Of a stretch of 64,000 nucleotides of DNA, positions 11,554 through 24,800 are shown piece by piece; the stretch's first letter is position 1, and every line of letters begins with the position of its first letter. The position numbers were made by a program, and so were the translations under genes. The notes under the pieces are model-generated. The model ran no database searches. It was given only the letters and a program-made list of their open reading frames with translations, and was not told the origin of the DNA. The stretch lies in assembly GCF_002127325.2 (NCBI RefSeq), contig NC_035434.2:152602289-152666288 (forward strand), written 5' to 3'. Source of the DNA: Helianthus annuus. Taxonomy: Eukaryota > Streptophyta > Magnoliopsida > Asterales > Asteraceae.

Positions 11554-11973
11554 ACACCGTTATGGGGGTTATGCGAGGCAATTGGCCAATTGCACGCTAT
11601 ACATCATCCTAAAAAATATGAGTAGAGTTTGCTGGGCGAGTGAAAATCTTCATCTCACATATGTCAACAATACAATGCTAGGCAACCATATGCGTAGGTG
11701 CCAAGATAGATAAAAAAAGAGTAACAAACACAAACTAAGTATAAAAATTACAAAACATAATACATCGAGATCTATCTAATAATATTCTCCTCAAGCGGAA
11801 CATCATACATGATAATCATGTTATTATTACATTTTTTTTATTTCAAAGTCGATACATAAATCACTACACATCAACACTCAAATCCCTCAAAAGACGGTAC
11901 AACATATATAGAAACAAAACTACATATTACTTAAGTAGTACTAGAAATCTGCATGAGATCTTCAGCTGCTGCT

Positions 11974-12261
11974 TCAACATTTGTGGTGATGATGATGTGG
12001 TGGTGCTGGGTGGTGGTGGTGATGCGGTGGATGGTGGTGATGCACTAGTGGTGGTGGATGGTGATGATGCACTAGTGGTGGTGGATGGTGGTGATGTACC
12101 GGTGGTGGTGGATGGTGATGAATTGTAGGAGGTGGTGGATGGCAATGGTGATGGTGGATAGGAGCAGGCGGTGTATCGTGGTGGTGGTGGTGGTGAGGAG
12201 GAGGAGGAGGAGGGTGGTGGTGATTATGGTGGTGATGCGGTGGTGGGTGGTGGTGATGCAT
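11974..12261 (-). CDS. Small histidine/proline-rich protein
   Basis: A minus-strand ORF of 95 residues opens M-H-H-H-H-P-P-P and is built almost wholly of His and Pro runs (HHHHPPP and PPPPVHHHHPPP units), ending HHHHHKC. The start is chosen because a related minus-strand frame at 58733-58876 also begins M-H and shares the upstream sequence. A TATA box (TATAAATA, 12347-12354) lies about 90 bases upstream of the ATG. His/Pro runs could bind metal ions or form an extended wall-type peptide, but no family is recognised and no signal peptide is visible. The triplet-repeat DNA gives other open frames over the same bases, so coding status rests on the paralogue and the TATA box. Confidence 0.5.
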   Translation of the reverse strand: MHHHHPPPHHHHNHHHPPPPPPHHHHHHDTPPAPIHHHHCHPPPPTIHHHPPPPVHHHHPPPLVHHHHPPPLVHHHHPPHHHHHPAPPHHHHHKC

Positions 12262-12346
12262 ATTTCTCTGGTGTCGTTCTTCAATTTTCTAGAGGATATG
12301 ATATTTTGTGAATGTGGTAGGTATGAGAATTAAACAAAGATTTGAA

Positions 12347-12354
12347 TATTTATA
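12347..12354 (-). promoter_or_regulatory. TATA box of the His/Pro-rich gene
   Basis: TATAAATA on the minus strand, about 86-93 bases before the ATG at 12261. The flanking AATGTGGTAGGTATGA recurs upstream of the second His/Pro gene (about 58913-58930), where the TATA equivalent has decayed to CATAAATT. Confidence 0.5.
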
Positions 12355-12361
12355 GAGGAAG

Positions 12362-13586
12362 AATTTTGGGACACACGTTATTTCCTTAACATGGTGGTCA
12401 TCTTACAATAATAAAAATAATAATAATAAGGGGTTTGTCACACACGTTATTTCCTTAACATAGTGGTTATCTTATTATCTTATCATATATGATGGATAAA
12501 CGTGAACACAAAGTAATCCACACGTCGAACAACTAGGAAGCAGAATTTATTTAAATATATTTTCCTTTTCATTTTGCAATATGTATATTTTTGCACTATG
12601 TATATATACACACAGGAGACAGTATTTTTGCACTATGTATTATACACAAAGGAGACAGGACGTGCGGTGTATTAAACTGTCACGTGGCTGTGTCACATGC
12701 ATCCATAATTTTTTAGCTATGTGTTATGATGAATGTATAATAAAAGTGTGCTACGTAAACCTCAAGTTGACAAGAAGGGTTGAGTTATACAAATTTAAAG
12801 TTTTAAAATATGTATTGTAATCCTGGAAAACATACTGAACAATTAAAAAATAGTAAATCACAATTTAACATGGTAACACATACATGGTAAGGTGAGTGCT
12901 AGCATGTTTAAATTAAAGCGCAAGTTTTATAATATACATAAAGTAGTAGGAATACCCGCGCTACGCTGCGGGGTTTCGGTCGATATCTATTTTGGTTCAG
13001 TATTACAACCAAAAGAAATACGCTCAAAAGAATATCGACACATGTTTTAGATCGACCAAAAAACATAAAAATAAATTTAAATTGGACAGCGGGATGATTT
13101 GATTTTAAATTAATTATAATTGGAAACGTAAATGTTATCTTAAATACAGCTTTAATGAAAAGAAACCTAAAACTAAACAGTAAACATGAAGAACTAAAAG
13201 TAAAAATAATAAAGTCCAGAAAAAAAATCAAGAAAGAATAAAAAAAGTCAATAGGATAAAAGCACTATACACATAACTTGCTAATTGTAATTTGCGTAAA
13301 ACGTAGATCAACTGAAAACATACATAAAAATAAGCATGAAAACGAATTATATTTGACACATATTTCCGAAGAAAATTTACGTCGAATTGTAAACCAACTT
13401 AAATTTGACGTAAATTTTGTTCGGAAACACGTAGAGTAAAATATAATACATTTTCATTAAACGCTATAAATTCGAGTCACTTTACGTTTCGACACCGCTA
13501 CGACACGCCATAACTATTTTCTTACGTTCTTATTTTTAGGGGTAACTTTGTAGAATAGTAACCAAGTTTTAAAAGTGTTTCAATTA
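12362..13586. other. Intergenic DNA with short tandem repeats and a Helitron-like hairpin
   Basis: A near-duplicate TTTTTGCACTATGTAT...ACAGGAGACAG pair lies at about 12587-12660. CCCGCGCTACGCTGCGGGG (12957-12975) is a GC hairpin; read on the minus strand it is followed by TATTCCTACTAC, similar to a decayed Helitron 3' end. The ORF at 12908-13231 lies in this repeat and has no domain. Nothing else is recognised. Confidence 0.4.
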
Positions 13587-16500
13587 CACTAGTACAAATT
13601 ATGATTTTTTTAGCTAAAAAAATATTATTTTGGGCGGTTACATACATAAACCGCCCAAAATCATACAAACATAGCACAAAATAATTTTACACGCACAAAT
13701 AAATGGTTTTTTTGAGTTGTTTTAAATCATGGCTAAAAAAATACATTTTTTTTGGTGCATGGATAACAGACTAGCTCGAATAAAGGGTTTTAATCGTATT
13801 TAATAATGAAAAAATCTTAACAGGCTAATTACGGATTGATTAAAGCATAACCCTCCCCCAAAACCCCGCCATCACTTTTCACCATCCCGCGCCGATCTTC
13901 TTCCAAAACCACCATCAGTTTTCATCCAGAGATTAACTTCATAAATTCTTCATCCAGAGATTTCATCTTGGCTGTAGTTCAGATTTCATAGAAAATCATC
14001 GCCTTCAGTTTTTCTTCCAACACTCCTTGGTAAGAAACCCTAGTTTTATCAATTATCTTCTTAAATTCTTTATTTCAGTACAAAACTGTGAATAAAATTC
14101 TTTATTATGTTGGATATATGTTGAATTTTGCTAGATAAATATGATTCCATGTGTGGCCCTTATGTCAGATTCGATATACTTTTGAGTGGTTTATGCGCGT
14201 ATCTCATGTGGTCCCGTGTTTTATATATATATGGTTTACTTTTAGTTGAGACTTTCTATGTCATCTACTGATTTGAATCATATTGTTTACTCTTTTTTAT
14301 GAGGTTATGAAGCTGTGTGGATCATATTGTTTACTCTTTTTATATGATGTTCGTTAATTTGGGTTTTTTTTTTTTTTTTATTTTAGTGTGGAAAATGTCT
14401 AAACGTGGGAGAGGGAAACGTGGAGGGTGATTACGTACCGTTTCTAATATTATAGATAATATTATATTATTAAAGATGCAAAAGAGGCACGAGTAGAGTC
14501 TATTAAACTAGTAAGTGAATGTATATTTATTTGTGTATATATATACGTATATATATATATATATATATATATGTTAAAGTCAAATTTCTTAACAATTGTA
14601 TATATTACATAGTCCGAAAATAGAAATGAAGGCAGATGGCAGTTATTTTTCTGGGGTGGAGGATCCGCTAAGTAGGCTACTTGGACGGGAACATGGAGGG
14701 ACGTACTATTTCTAATATTATAGGTAATATTATATTATTATATAGATAAATATATAATGAGTTTTTGGATTTAATACTTGTGGTTAAATATTGATTAAAG
14801 GACGCACACAGGTTAAGGAAGGATTATTTCATGGTGGGCTTGAGCACTAAGTGTTTAATACTTGTGGTTAAATATTGGTTACATATTGATTAAAGGACGC
14901 ACAAAGGCTAAGGGAGCACTAAATAGTCAAACGGACGTGTCCACCACTCAAAGTTTAGGGGTGGTTTGCGATTATGGAGGGGTGGGCTTGAGCCCTAGTA
15001 TCCGTGGCGCGAGTGATGTTGGTGGATCCCATATTCATTATCCACCTATAGAGGTAATTATATTTGTACAATGTTTTATATATAATATTATTTTTAAAAA
15101 TGTTGTCTCATTTTGTAGGAGCATGCTGAATGTGAATTGTTATTCTCGGGCCCTTCTACGAAAGAAAAAGTAGTCGGTCCACGGCTTGTGTATCCTACTA
15201 TGGATAGGTTATTAGATGAGGTTCAAAGGGAGGACGACTATGTGAAAGTCAAAGTAGATATTATCAATCAAAAATTCGAGAGCAGTCCTCTCCTTCCAGT
15301 TTCATGTTATGGCGAGGTTACAGATTTAGGTGATGCTCATGGTAAATATGTTCAATGGCCACGTTTTGCCATAAAGGTAATTTAATATACGTTATACATA
15401 TGACTTTATTTACTCTTTTAATAAGACTTCTGCTAATGTGTTTGTTAAATTGTAGCTTTTGAACACAGAGACAACTCCCCAAAACCAAGACTGACAAAAA
15501 AAAGTGGAAGATGTCACATGTTATGAGCCACAGGTTAGTGATCTGGTTACTTTGGTCTAGGTAATATATATTTTATATTGCAACACTTTGAGTTTTTAAA
15601 CATAGTTGAATTTTTAACCTTGTAATTTTTTTTGTTTGATATCAGATATTTGTATAACAAAGTATTTTACAAAATAGTTCCAGAAGACCCTAAAGTTGCC
15701 TACTTCAATATCCACAAAATAATTGGAAAAGAGTGCGAGACAAATTTTGCAAGTGTAAAAGAACACTTGTTAAGTGTCTACAAACTTAAAAAGGGCACAA
15801 AATATTTTCTTCCACCCTTTTTATAGGTAATATATATTTTATTGTTTTTTAGTGTATTCAAGTTAATTTTCTTTAGTTTATTACACTATTTTTATACCTT
15901 TCTTTTTTCTAGCGCCCATTGGGTTTTGTTTATCGTTTCTCCTAAGGAACGAAGTGTTTGGATTTTAGATTCGACTTTGGTTAAGGCCCACAAGAATAAA
16001 GATGATTATCCTCTTTCGAGAGCAATAGAATCTTCTTTTGGAAATGGACTTACATGGACCATGGTTCAAGTATGTTATCAGTAATATACACGGATTAATT
16101 CTCTTATATTTTATACAATTAAGTGATTATTTTAGTAACTGAATTTTTCTTTTAAATTTAAAGCAGTGTATGCAACAAGACAGGTCTTGGGAGTGTGGGT
16201 TCATGGTGATTTGGTTTATGTTCCAGTTTCGTTTGAAGAAGCAATTTTGTTTTCCAAACAATGTAAGTATTCCTTTTAGAATTTACTTATTTTGACTTTA
16301 GCATGTTGCGGTTATCAATCCGAGTTTACAGTTATATTATTCGGGTTTTGTGTTTATTTTTGGTGTTTCGGGTTAACTAATATATGTTATTTGATTTCTT
16401 TTTAGATTTGGACCCAAATAACAAGCGTAACATAAGAGGAAATTGACATGTCGGTTGAAAACATCATGACGCGGTTTTTTAAGAGTTTAGGTTGGTTGAA

Positions 16501-16973
16501 TACATCATGATGTAGTTTTTTAAGATTGATAGCTTATTGTTGTAGGTTAGGTTAGTGTAGTATTTGAACAACTTTTGTGAACTTTGAAAGTTATTATGTA
16601 ATCAAAAGGTTCTATGATAGTGACTGAGTTTTATTTGTTTTTGTTCTTGCTGTGTATACACTTTTCTAACTAGCCATTATTTTGAGCTCTTCCATTACCC
16701 ATTATTTTGAGCCAACATTACCCATTATTTTGAGCCAACATTTTGTTTTAGGCATTATTAATTCTCGGCGGTTGGGATATTAAACCACCGCCCAAAATCA
16801 CAAAATCATAAATTTTTGACATGTTTTTTTTTTGGCGGAGTTTGTTTCATTTTGGGTAGGTTTTTAACCGCTGAAATTAATCGTACATCTTTTCCTGCGA
16901 CATTTGTTTAGGTGGTCATAAAACCGTTCATAATCCCCATTTACACCGCCTAAACAAATCATTTTTGTTGTAG
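13587..16973 (+). mobile_element. CACTA-like transposon carrying a Ulp1-type gene
   Basis: The left end reads CACTAGTACAAATTATGATT and the right end AATCATTTTTGTTGTAG, which are inverted relatives. A 3-bp TTA lies on both sides (13584-13586 and 16974-16976). Subterminal GGGCGGTT/AACCGCCC hairpins occur at both ends (13633-13670 and about 16764-16900), a CACTA hallmark. The last bases of the right end have decayed. No TNPD-type transposase is seen, so it is probably nonautonomous. Part of the 5' half is locally duplicated (about 14410-14500 against 14695-14750). Confidence 0.65.
14898..16435 (+). pseudogene. Transposon-borne Ulp1-like (C48) cysteine protease, interrupted
   Basis: Likely exons: about 14898-15053, 15119-15376, 15456-15533, 15646 to about 15825, 15913-16069, 16167-16262 and 16406-16435. 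The second contains YVQWPRFAIK, a motif commonly seen ahead of Ulp1 domains in plant transposon proteins. The C48 signatures follow: AHWVLFIVSPKERSVWILDS with the catalytic His and Asp regions, then QQDRSWECGFMVIWFMF with Gln and the catalytic Cys. C48 enzymes cleave SUMO or related tags; here the domain is part of CACTA/MULE cargo. TGA in the third exon (about 15492) and TAG near 15823 in the fourth interrupt the inferred frame. Catalytic residues are retained despite the stops. Exon borders are inferred by eye. Confidence 0.6.
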
Positions 16974-17894
16974 TTAGTTCACTCAAGTTTCAAAAATGTT
17001 CCAATCAGGTCATTCAATATTCATTCTTCATTAAAATTAAGGGTTTTTTTTATCCATTTCATAGGTAACCGTGGTGATGTGGTTTTTTTGTTTATTTTTT
17101 CTCTTTTATTTGATGCTAACGTCGAGTTATGACGTGGATTGTAACTTGTTTTTTTTAATTTTTAATGTAATTAAATGGTTTCTATTTTTAATAAATATAA
17201 TTTCATATATTAAAATAATTCGATCTCAACATCTTATACTCCATTTTTTTCTTGACAAATGGAAAAAAGTACATGGCTCGATTTGAATGTTAAGTTATCT
17301 AATTGGGACAAAAACGACACCAGTGACCTAATTAGAACACTTACTATTCTGTGAAATATTCCCTATATTTTTTACCCGGCTCATTTATAGAAAAAAAATA
17401 CATCAAAATGTAAACCAACAGAAAATGTATATAATAATAAGCATAAGGAATATATTATATTTGACCCAACTTATTAACGGGATTTATTTACGTCTAAACG
17501 CAAATCAATTTAAATTTATAGAAACACGTACATAAAAATAAACACATAAAGCTTGATTACAAAATTTTTAATAAAGCTTCATTACAAAATTTTTAGAAAG
17601 TTTAGAGGTTGAAATTGTTAACACTAAAAGTTAAAGGGGTAAAAGTTTAAAGAAAAATAATAAAGACAAAAATAGAAAAAGTTAAAAAAAAAAACTACTG
17701 TACATGTTCTTTGAAAATGTTAGGATATAGAATTATAGCCGAAAATCACAGAATTTCGCTAGGGCCAAGTTTATATAGCTGTTAGTTACTTAATTTTCGT
17801 ATTATGTGTATGTAAGAAAATATTACTTTTTGTTTTTAAGCATACCATATTATGTGTATGTTAAAAATATTACTTTTTGTTTTTAAGCATACCA
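16974..17894. other. A/T-rich intergenic DNA with a 47-bp duplication
   Basis: No gene is seen. TATTATGTGTATGT...ACTTTTTGTTTTTAAGCATACCA is repeated at 17800-17847 and 17848-17894. Element A inserted at the end of the second copy. The stretch 17395-17700 resembles 13290-13420 and is probably the same dispersed repeat. Confidence 0.6.
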
Positions 17895-20727
17895 TGTAAC
17901 ACCCCGTGTTTTCCAAAGTCAAAGTCAAAGTCAAGTGTTGACTGTTATTGGAATTAAAGATTAATAAAGATTATTTTCATTTTAGTTTCATTTTGATTTT
18001 CGTATTATTTGGAGTAAGTGTTGTATAATCAAACTAAATCGACCGATAATCGAACAGTGAGTCAACGATCGACTGTGAATAATAGGAAGTAACAACGCAA
18101 TAAAGCTAGTCAACCAATAATCGAGCTAATCAAGTCAATCATCGAACTCAAGTGTGGGGATTTTAGTACTTTTATACGTGTGTGTGTGTGCTTTATGTGT
18201 TACTTGTGCATGTTTACTTTGATGTTAAAGTGTGTGGTGAATCAATCAAATAAATCAAGAATCGAAGGTGAATCAAACTCAATGGAAATCGAACCCGAAA
18301 TGGTTGTAAGGATGTTTGTATGTTAGATATAGTAGTTGGAACTAAAAGTAATTTGATTAGGAATTCTATCATTCTCAAATCATCGTTCATCGAAGTCGAA
18401 ATATCAAATCGTCGCGAAACACTCAAAACTAGGCAAGCCGTTCGAACAGGGCCACCTGATCGAACAGGCTAGCCGATCGAACAAGGCAACCTGATCGAAC
18501 AGGCTAGCCGATCGAACAGGACTGATCGATCGGACAGCTGCTCGATCAGGGATGCTGTTCGATCAGCTGACCTTTCCTCTTTTGGAAGCCTATAAATAGG
18601 GCTGTCTTTGTCAACCTTTCCACTTTTGGAAAAGCTCTGACCGACCAGCCTCTTCTTCTCACTAAATCCAAGATTTCTCTCAAACCGGTAAGTATTTCAC
18701 TCTAATCCTTGTACGTTTTTGTTCATTAATCGATTCTCCATCTTTCTATCTTTCAAAATCTGATTTTCATCCATGAAATCACCAAGATCTAGGTGTTCTT
18801 GAGTGATGTCATCATGGTGTTCTTGGTGTTCATCAAGAACTTCATGTTCTTGACTTCATTCAACCATGAATAAAGCTAGATCTAACCGATTTCCACATAG
18901 ATAACCTAAAATCTTCCAAAGATCTTAACATTTCACGGTGGAAAAGGATTGGAAGATGGGTTTTCCTCTATCTTTCAGCTCTTTTACACTCAAACCGGTG
19001 AAAACGAGGCTTGAACCGATTTATAAACCGTTCTAAACAAACACATGGTTCAAGATTCGGGTCCTACCGAGAGATATACCGATTTCGGGTTAAACTTAAA
19101 CTTGGGTTCCAAACCGTCTCTGACCGAGTTTGGGTGATTCCTGCTCAAGTCAGTAGGCTAAATGGGGACTTCAGTTTTGTGGTTCAACTCGTAGTCAAAA
19201 TATCTCTAAAACACCAACAAACAACGGGAATAACCAAGTGTTAGGTGATAAGTTAACCAAATCGAGAAGCTGGCCGAACGGCTAGGCTGTTCGATCGAAC
19301 AGCCCAACCGAACGACTATGCCAGCCGATCGACTAGGCTAACCGATCGACCAGCACTTAGACTCACCAACTCACAAAGTGTAGTATTGACGAGGTACTGT
19401 TCGATCGACTACGCCACTCGATTGTAATCATTACTGCTCGGATCATGAGATACTATACTTTAAAAACACTTAGACTTTTCAAAGCATTGGGATGTCACCC
19501 GATCGAACATACCAACCGATCGAGTGACATACTTGAAAACAACAAAGTGCTAACCGATCGGTTGGGCTAACCGGTCGAACAGCAGTTCGATCGACCAACT
19601 TGAAAGGTAGTACAAACCATCATACACAAACACCTCCTTCACATCAAAGGAAGAAACAATCCACTTGAAGGAACCAGCCGATCGAGCCAGTCAGCCGATC
19701 GAATGGACGTTCGAACGGACTTTCAAACCAATCGAACAGCCCACTCGATCGAACTGCTGTCCGATCGATTGGTCTATCCGATCCAGTTTCCTTTGCTTAC
19801 TTTTTCCGCGTTACTCATCGTTGTGTTATCGAACTATTCAGGCTAACCTATTCTCAGTGCTCCCTTCAATCCACAATCAACCACTGTGAGTATACTCGAC
19901 CCCTTTTTGCTTTCAGCACTTTTGGGTGTTACATACGTAAATTATCAAAATCACAATCAACACAAACTATTTGAACGCTAACCTATTTGCATGTGTTACT
20001 TGTCTAAATGATTGCTGTTTATTATGTTTACACGTGGAGTGCTATCTACCTGCTTTAGCAACATAGTACTATAGTTTGGACTCAGCACCCGTTCACACGG
20101 GGGTTGCTAAGGACAATTACTTGCATGGATTACGGTGGTAATCATGTATTGCGAACTGTCTCGGACAGTCAACCCGAAGTCGTTGGTACCGATGGTCCCA
20201 TGTTGATAATTTACATGCATCGTTTGCCCTTGTGTACGTGCTTGGTTATGCGTAAACTATTCGAACTCTATATGCTATATCAAACTTGTGTACTCACCTT
20301 TACATTATATGTATTGACTTTTATTTTAACGTATGTGACAGGTGTTTAAGCTACTAGCGTGCTAGGGAAACGAGGCAATAATAAACTTCTAGGAGTCTGT
20401 GTCCTTAGGACAGTGTCCACGTACCTGTTCCAGGGCCATAATTATCTGTAGATCTTGCACTGGCACCTGTAGTCAGTAAGATCCACAGTAGTTGTCTAGA
20501 AGTCTTAAGACAATGTTTACTTTGGTTTGTAATAATTAAGAATCCGAGTTGTCGGAACAGTTCCCATATTGTTTAGTTGATTTCTATGATAACTTGTTAT
20601 TGTTTGGGACACGGTATGGGACGTGTTATATAACTGAATTGTATGATAGTTGTTGTGGAAACTTCTGAACAATCTGTTTCGCTCAGTGCCGCGCCCCGAT
20701 GATTCCGCCATCGGTTGGGGTGTGACA
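17895..20727 (+). repeat. Element A 5' LTR
   Basis: Starts TGTAACACCCCG and ends TTGGGGTGTGACA. A TATA box TATAAATA is at 18591-18598. It contains dense CGATCGA/TGATCGAACAGG repeats at about 18440-18570 and 19260-19780. Small ORFs inside recur in the 3' LTR and are not considered genes. Confidence 0.95.
18591..18598 (+). promoter_or_regulatory. LTR TATA box, element A
   Basis: TATAAATAGGGC follows the GATCGA repeat block and precedes a pyrimidine-rich leader, as expected of the U3/R boundary. An identical copy is at 27203-27210 in the 3' LTR. Confidence 0.7.
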
Positions 20728-20730
20728 GAT

Positions 20731-20743
20731 TGGTATCAGAGCC
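20731..20743 (+). other. Primer-binding site, element A
   Basis: TGGTATCAGAGCC, three bases after the LTR end, matches the initiator-Met tRNA 3' end complement used by many plant retrotransposons. The approximately 1,060-bp leader before gag has short ORFs only (20834-21061). Confidence 0.9.
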
Positions 20744-21805
20744 ATAACTATAGGGAATTAGGTTAGACACGATCTAGTCCGGATCGCTGTCTTAGAGACC
20801 TAGACTATAGTTAGGAACCAAGAGACTAAGTTTATGTGCTTATTCTATGTTGTTTCCTTCTATTCTATCATTACATCCGAACTCCGAGCCAAATTTTGTA
20901 ATTTGGACGGGATTAGGAGTGAAACCCGCAAATTCCTGCCTAAATTACAAATTTTTGCCAATTATTCTGTGCGATTTTCTATCAACAAAACGGGGGAAAG
21001 TTATACCAAATTCGGGGTTGAAGCCCATAAATTGATAAAAACTTCCTCTGAATTTTCTTAAAACAAGGAAGAAATTGCTGAGCTAGGGGTGAAACCCTAA
21101 CCTTAGCAGTCATTCCAACTTTATTTCATCTCACCAAGGCAATTGACGGACTCCAACGACCTGAACTCACGAGTATGGCCTAGAATGCGCATGCATAATG
21201 CCCAAGAATCGAGGCAGAAACATGTCCCCTAGAGTCGAAAGTGACGACAAGTCAACTGCGAATAGTTAAATTGCCATGGTTAGTCAAAGTCTAGTAGCCG
21301 CAGACAATCCATTTTCCGATTTGAGTGTTGCTTTGTTGATTTTATATGATTTACCTGTTTACGTGCTTTAAGATTTGTTGATTGCTCCATTTGCTATCAA
21401 TCAGCGTGACTTTTGTTGCTATCCTATCTTGATTCAAATCTCTGGAGATGTGATCTAAACGAAACCAGTGTGCTAGGCTACGCTATACGACTAAGTTAGA
21501 CGATACAATGTGATGCTATCCGATATGCAAAACAAACGACACTCGACATGTGGATATAGGTTTCTGTTTTCTGACTGCTTCTGTGATAAAATTTCGTACG
21601 TGTTTAGGAGATTAAGTGCTCTATTTGCTTAATTGCTTCTGTGCTTTAGTTGCTTCTGTGCTTATGTGTCTCTGTGATTATGTGTTTATGTGTTTATATG
21701 TGTTACGTGACGTGAGATGCAACGTGATTCTAAGCTTTAGTAAACTAAGACGTGCGAGATTCGAATTCGTTGTGTTGAGTCCTATGGCGATGTCAATTGC
21801 AGACC

Positions 21806-24800
21806 ATGTCGTCATCATCAAGGCCTCGTCAACGTCTTACTCGTCGGGAGAAGAGAGATCGTCGTCTTGCTGCTATCCTCTCTAAAACAGTAGCAAAGGC
21901 TGTGAGTGAAGTATTCGAGAACGCAAGCAAGTCATCTGAGGAATCCCGAACCCTCACGCCCAAGGACTCCAACAAAGCTACTTTTAGCTTCAAACAATTC
22001 AAGGCATGTGGGCCAAAAGAGTTTACCGGTGAAGATGGCCCTACGGCTCTGTTTCATTGGTTTGACTCTGTGGAAGTTACCCTTCGTCAAAGCGGATGCC
22101 CAGATCACCTCCGTACTCTCAATGCTACCGGTGTCTTCCAGTCGCGAGCTTTGGACTGGTGGACCGCAGAAAGGAACAAGCGCGGGAACGACGCTGCATA
22201 CGAGCTGACGTGGAAGGAGTTGAAATCGATCATGATGGACGAGTTCTGTCCTCCCCACGAACGCCAAAAGTTGGAGGATGAGTTCTGGAGTATCAAGCAG
22301 AAGGAGGGAGACAATGCTGGTCTCACCGCTCGTTTCAAGCAATTGAGTATCATATGTCCCGACCAGGTCAAGACTTCTGACATGACCATCAAGAAATACA
22401 TCCGTGCTCTTCCGGATTGTGTCGCAGATTTTGTTCACGCCGCCAAACCCGCAACGATCGAGGAAACCTACCTACTCGCCGCTGAGATTAACGACAAGCG
22501 AGTTAAGGCTGGTGTCTGGGATAAGCCAAACAAGTCTCTGCATCAAGTCACCGCAGCATCAACCGACAACCCTACTGCTCAAGCCTCCAAGTCCTCAAGG
22601 AGAAGAAAGAAGAAGAGTTGCGCTGCCGCAACCACTGCTACTCCACTACAGTCTGTACCAGCGCAGCAGCAACAGCCACAGCGTTCAGCGCCAGTGATCA
22701 ATGCGCCGCCAGCAAAGCGTGCGTACACCGGCCCCCACCCACTCTGTGTTACATGTTCTTATCATCACCCGGTAGGTGTGGCTTGCCGATTCTGTGCACA
22801 CTGTAACGTCTACGGGCATTTCACTGCGAGTTGTCGCTATGGTCCCCGTCAAGCTCAAGCTCAAGCCGCTGTTAACCAAGCTCTACTCCCTGCTCCTCAA
22901 GCTCCTCAAGCTGCACAGGCCCCAGCAAACAATGTTCGGACCTGCTTTGCATGTGGTGACCCTAACCACTTCGCAAACCGGTGCCCGAACAGGGTGGTGA
23001 AACAAGAAGCTCAACAACCACAGCAACAACAACAACAGCCTCAACAGCAAGCCGCTCACGCCAGAACCTTCAACATCAATGCACGTCAGGCTCAAGCTGA
23101 CAACAACGTGGTCAATGGTACGTTCCTTGTGAATGGTATATATGCATCATGTTTGTTTGATACTGGAGCCGATAACTGCTTTGTGTCATTTGAATTTGAG
23201 AAGCTTCTTAGACGTAAGCGCTCTTATCTTTCGACACCCTTCGAAGTAGAAGTCGCTACCGGAAGAACCATTGCTGTCAACTCTGTGCTCCGTGATTGTA
23301 CTCTCGAGCTCAACAATCATATATTCCCGATTAATCTCATTCCAATGCAACTCGGAAGTTTCGATGTCATAGTAGGCATGGACTTTCTTCGTGAAAACCG
23401 TGCTGAAATTGTGTGTTCCGATAAGATGATCCGTTTTGTGCTAGCTAGTGGTGATACTCTATGTGTTTATGGTGAAACTACTGCGAAAGACCTCAAGCTC
23501 ATGTCCTGTCTCCAAGCTCGCAAATATCTCCGCAAGGAATATCGAGCCTTCCTGGCCAACATTGTTGTAGCAGAGACGGACAAGAAAAAGAAAGTTGAAG
23601 TCAAAAATGTCCCTGTTGTCCGAGAATTTCCTCAGGTGTTCCCTAATGACCTACCTGGATTACCTCCAAGTCGTGATATCGACTTTCGAATCGACCTTAT
23701 TCCAGGAGCCAACCCAGTAGCCAAAGCTCCGTATCGACTCGCTCCATCTGAGATGCGAGAACTCTCGAACCAACTCCAAGAGTTACTTGAAAAAGGCTTC
23801 ATTCGCCCGAGCACTTCTCCATGGGGCGCACCAGTCCTTTTCGTCAAAAAGAAGGACGGGTCGTTCCGAATGTGCATCGATTATCGGGAATTGAACAAGC
23901 TGACCATCAAGAACCGATACCCCTTACCAAGAATCGATGACCTGTTTGACCAACTACAAGGTGCTCAGTGTTTCTCCAAGATTGATCTACGTTCAGGCTA
24001 CCATCAGTTGCGGATTCAAGAGGAAGATATACCCAAAACCGCTTTTCGAACCCGATACGGCCACTATGAATTTGTTGTCATGCCTTTTGGTTTGACCAAC
24101 GCACCCGCGGTCTTTATGGATCTAATGAATCGCGTGTGTAAGCCATTCTTGGACCGTTTTGTCATTGTATTTATCGACGATGTCCTGATCTATTCCAGAT
24201 CGAGGGCCGAACATGCGCAGCATTTGCGATTGGTTCTCGAGTTGCTTCAGGGAAACCAACTCTACGCCAAGTTCTCCAAGTGTGAATTCTGGTTGGAGGA
24301 AGTTCAATTTCTGGGTCACATTGTGAATAGTCGGGGTATACACGTTGATCCTGCAAAGATTGAGGCAGTCAAGGGATGGGTTACGCCAAAGAATCCGTCA
24401 GAAGTTCGCTCTTTTCTCGGATTAGCTGGTTACTACCGGCGATTTATCGAAGGATTCTCAAAGATTGCTGTACCGCTTACCTCCCTTACTCATAAAGACA
24501 AGCCTTTTGTGTGGGGAACCGCACAGGAGACTGCTTTCCAAACCCTCAAACACATGCTGTGCCATGCACCAGTTCTTACACTGCCGGACGGAAGCGATGA
24601 CTTCGTTGTCTATTGTGATGCTTCAAACCTTGGACTTGGCTGTGTTCTCATGCAACGAGACAAGGTTATAGCTTACGCATCTCGACAGCTCAAAATCCAC
24701 GAGAAGAACTATACAACCCATGACCTCGAGCTAGGCGCAGTTGTCTTTGCCTTAAAGATTTGGCGACACTACCTGTATGGAACAAAGTGCACGATCTTCA

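Noticed and set aside
11927..12333. Ser/Thr/Pro-rich, Val/Arg-rich and Thr-rich ORFs overlapping the His/Pro gene
   Set aside because: Alternative frames of the same GGTGGT triplet repeat; only the His/Pro frame has a paralogue and a TATA box.
12908..13231. 107-aa minus-strand ORF
   Set aside because: Hydrophobic, A/T-rich chance frame within a dispersed repeat; no domain or promoter.
18214..20711. Small ORFs in the LTR of element A
   Set aside because: They recur in the 3' LTR, have no domains and cross promoter/leader sequence.
20731..20743. tRNA-like sequence
   Set aside because: It is the primer-binding site complementary to a tRNA end, not a tRNA gene; the same at 40990 and 52966.
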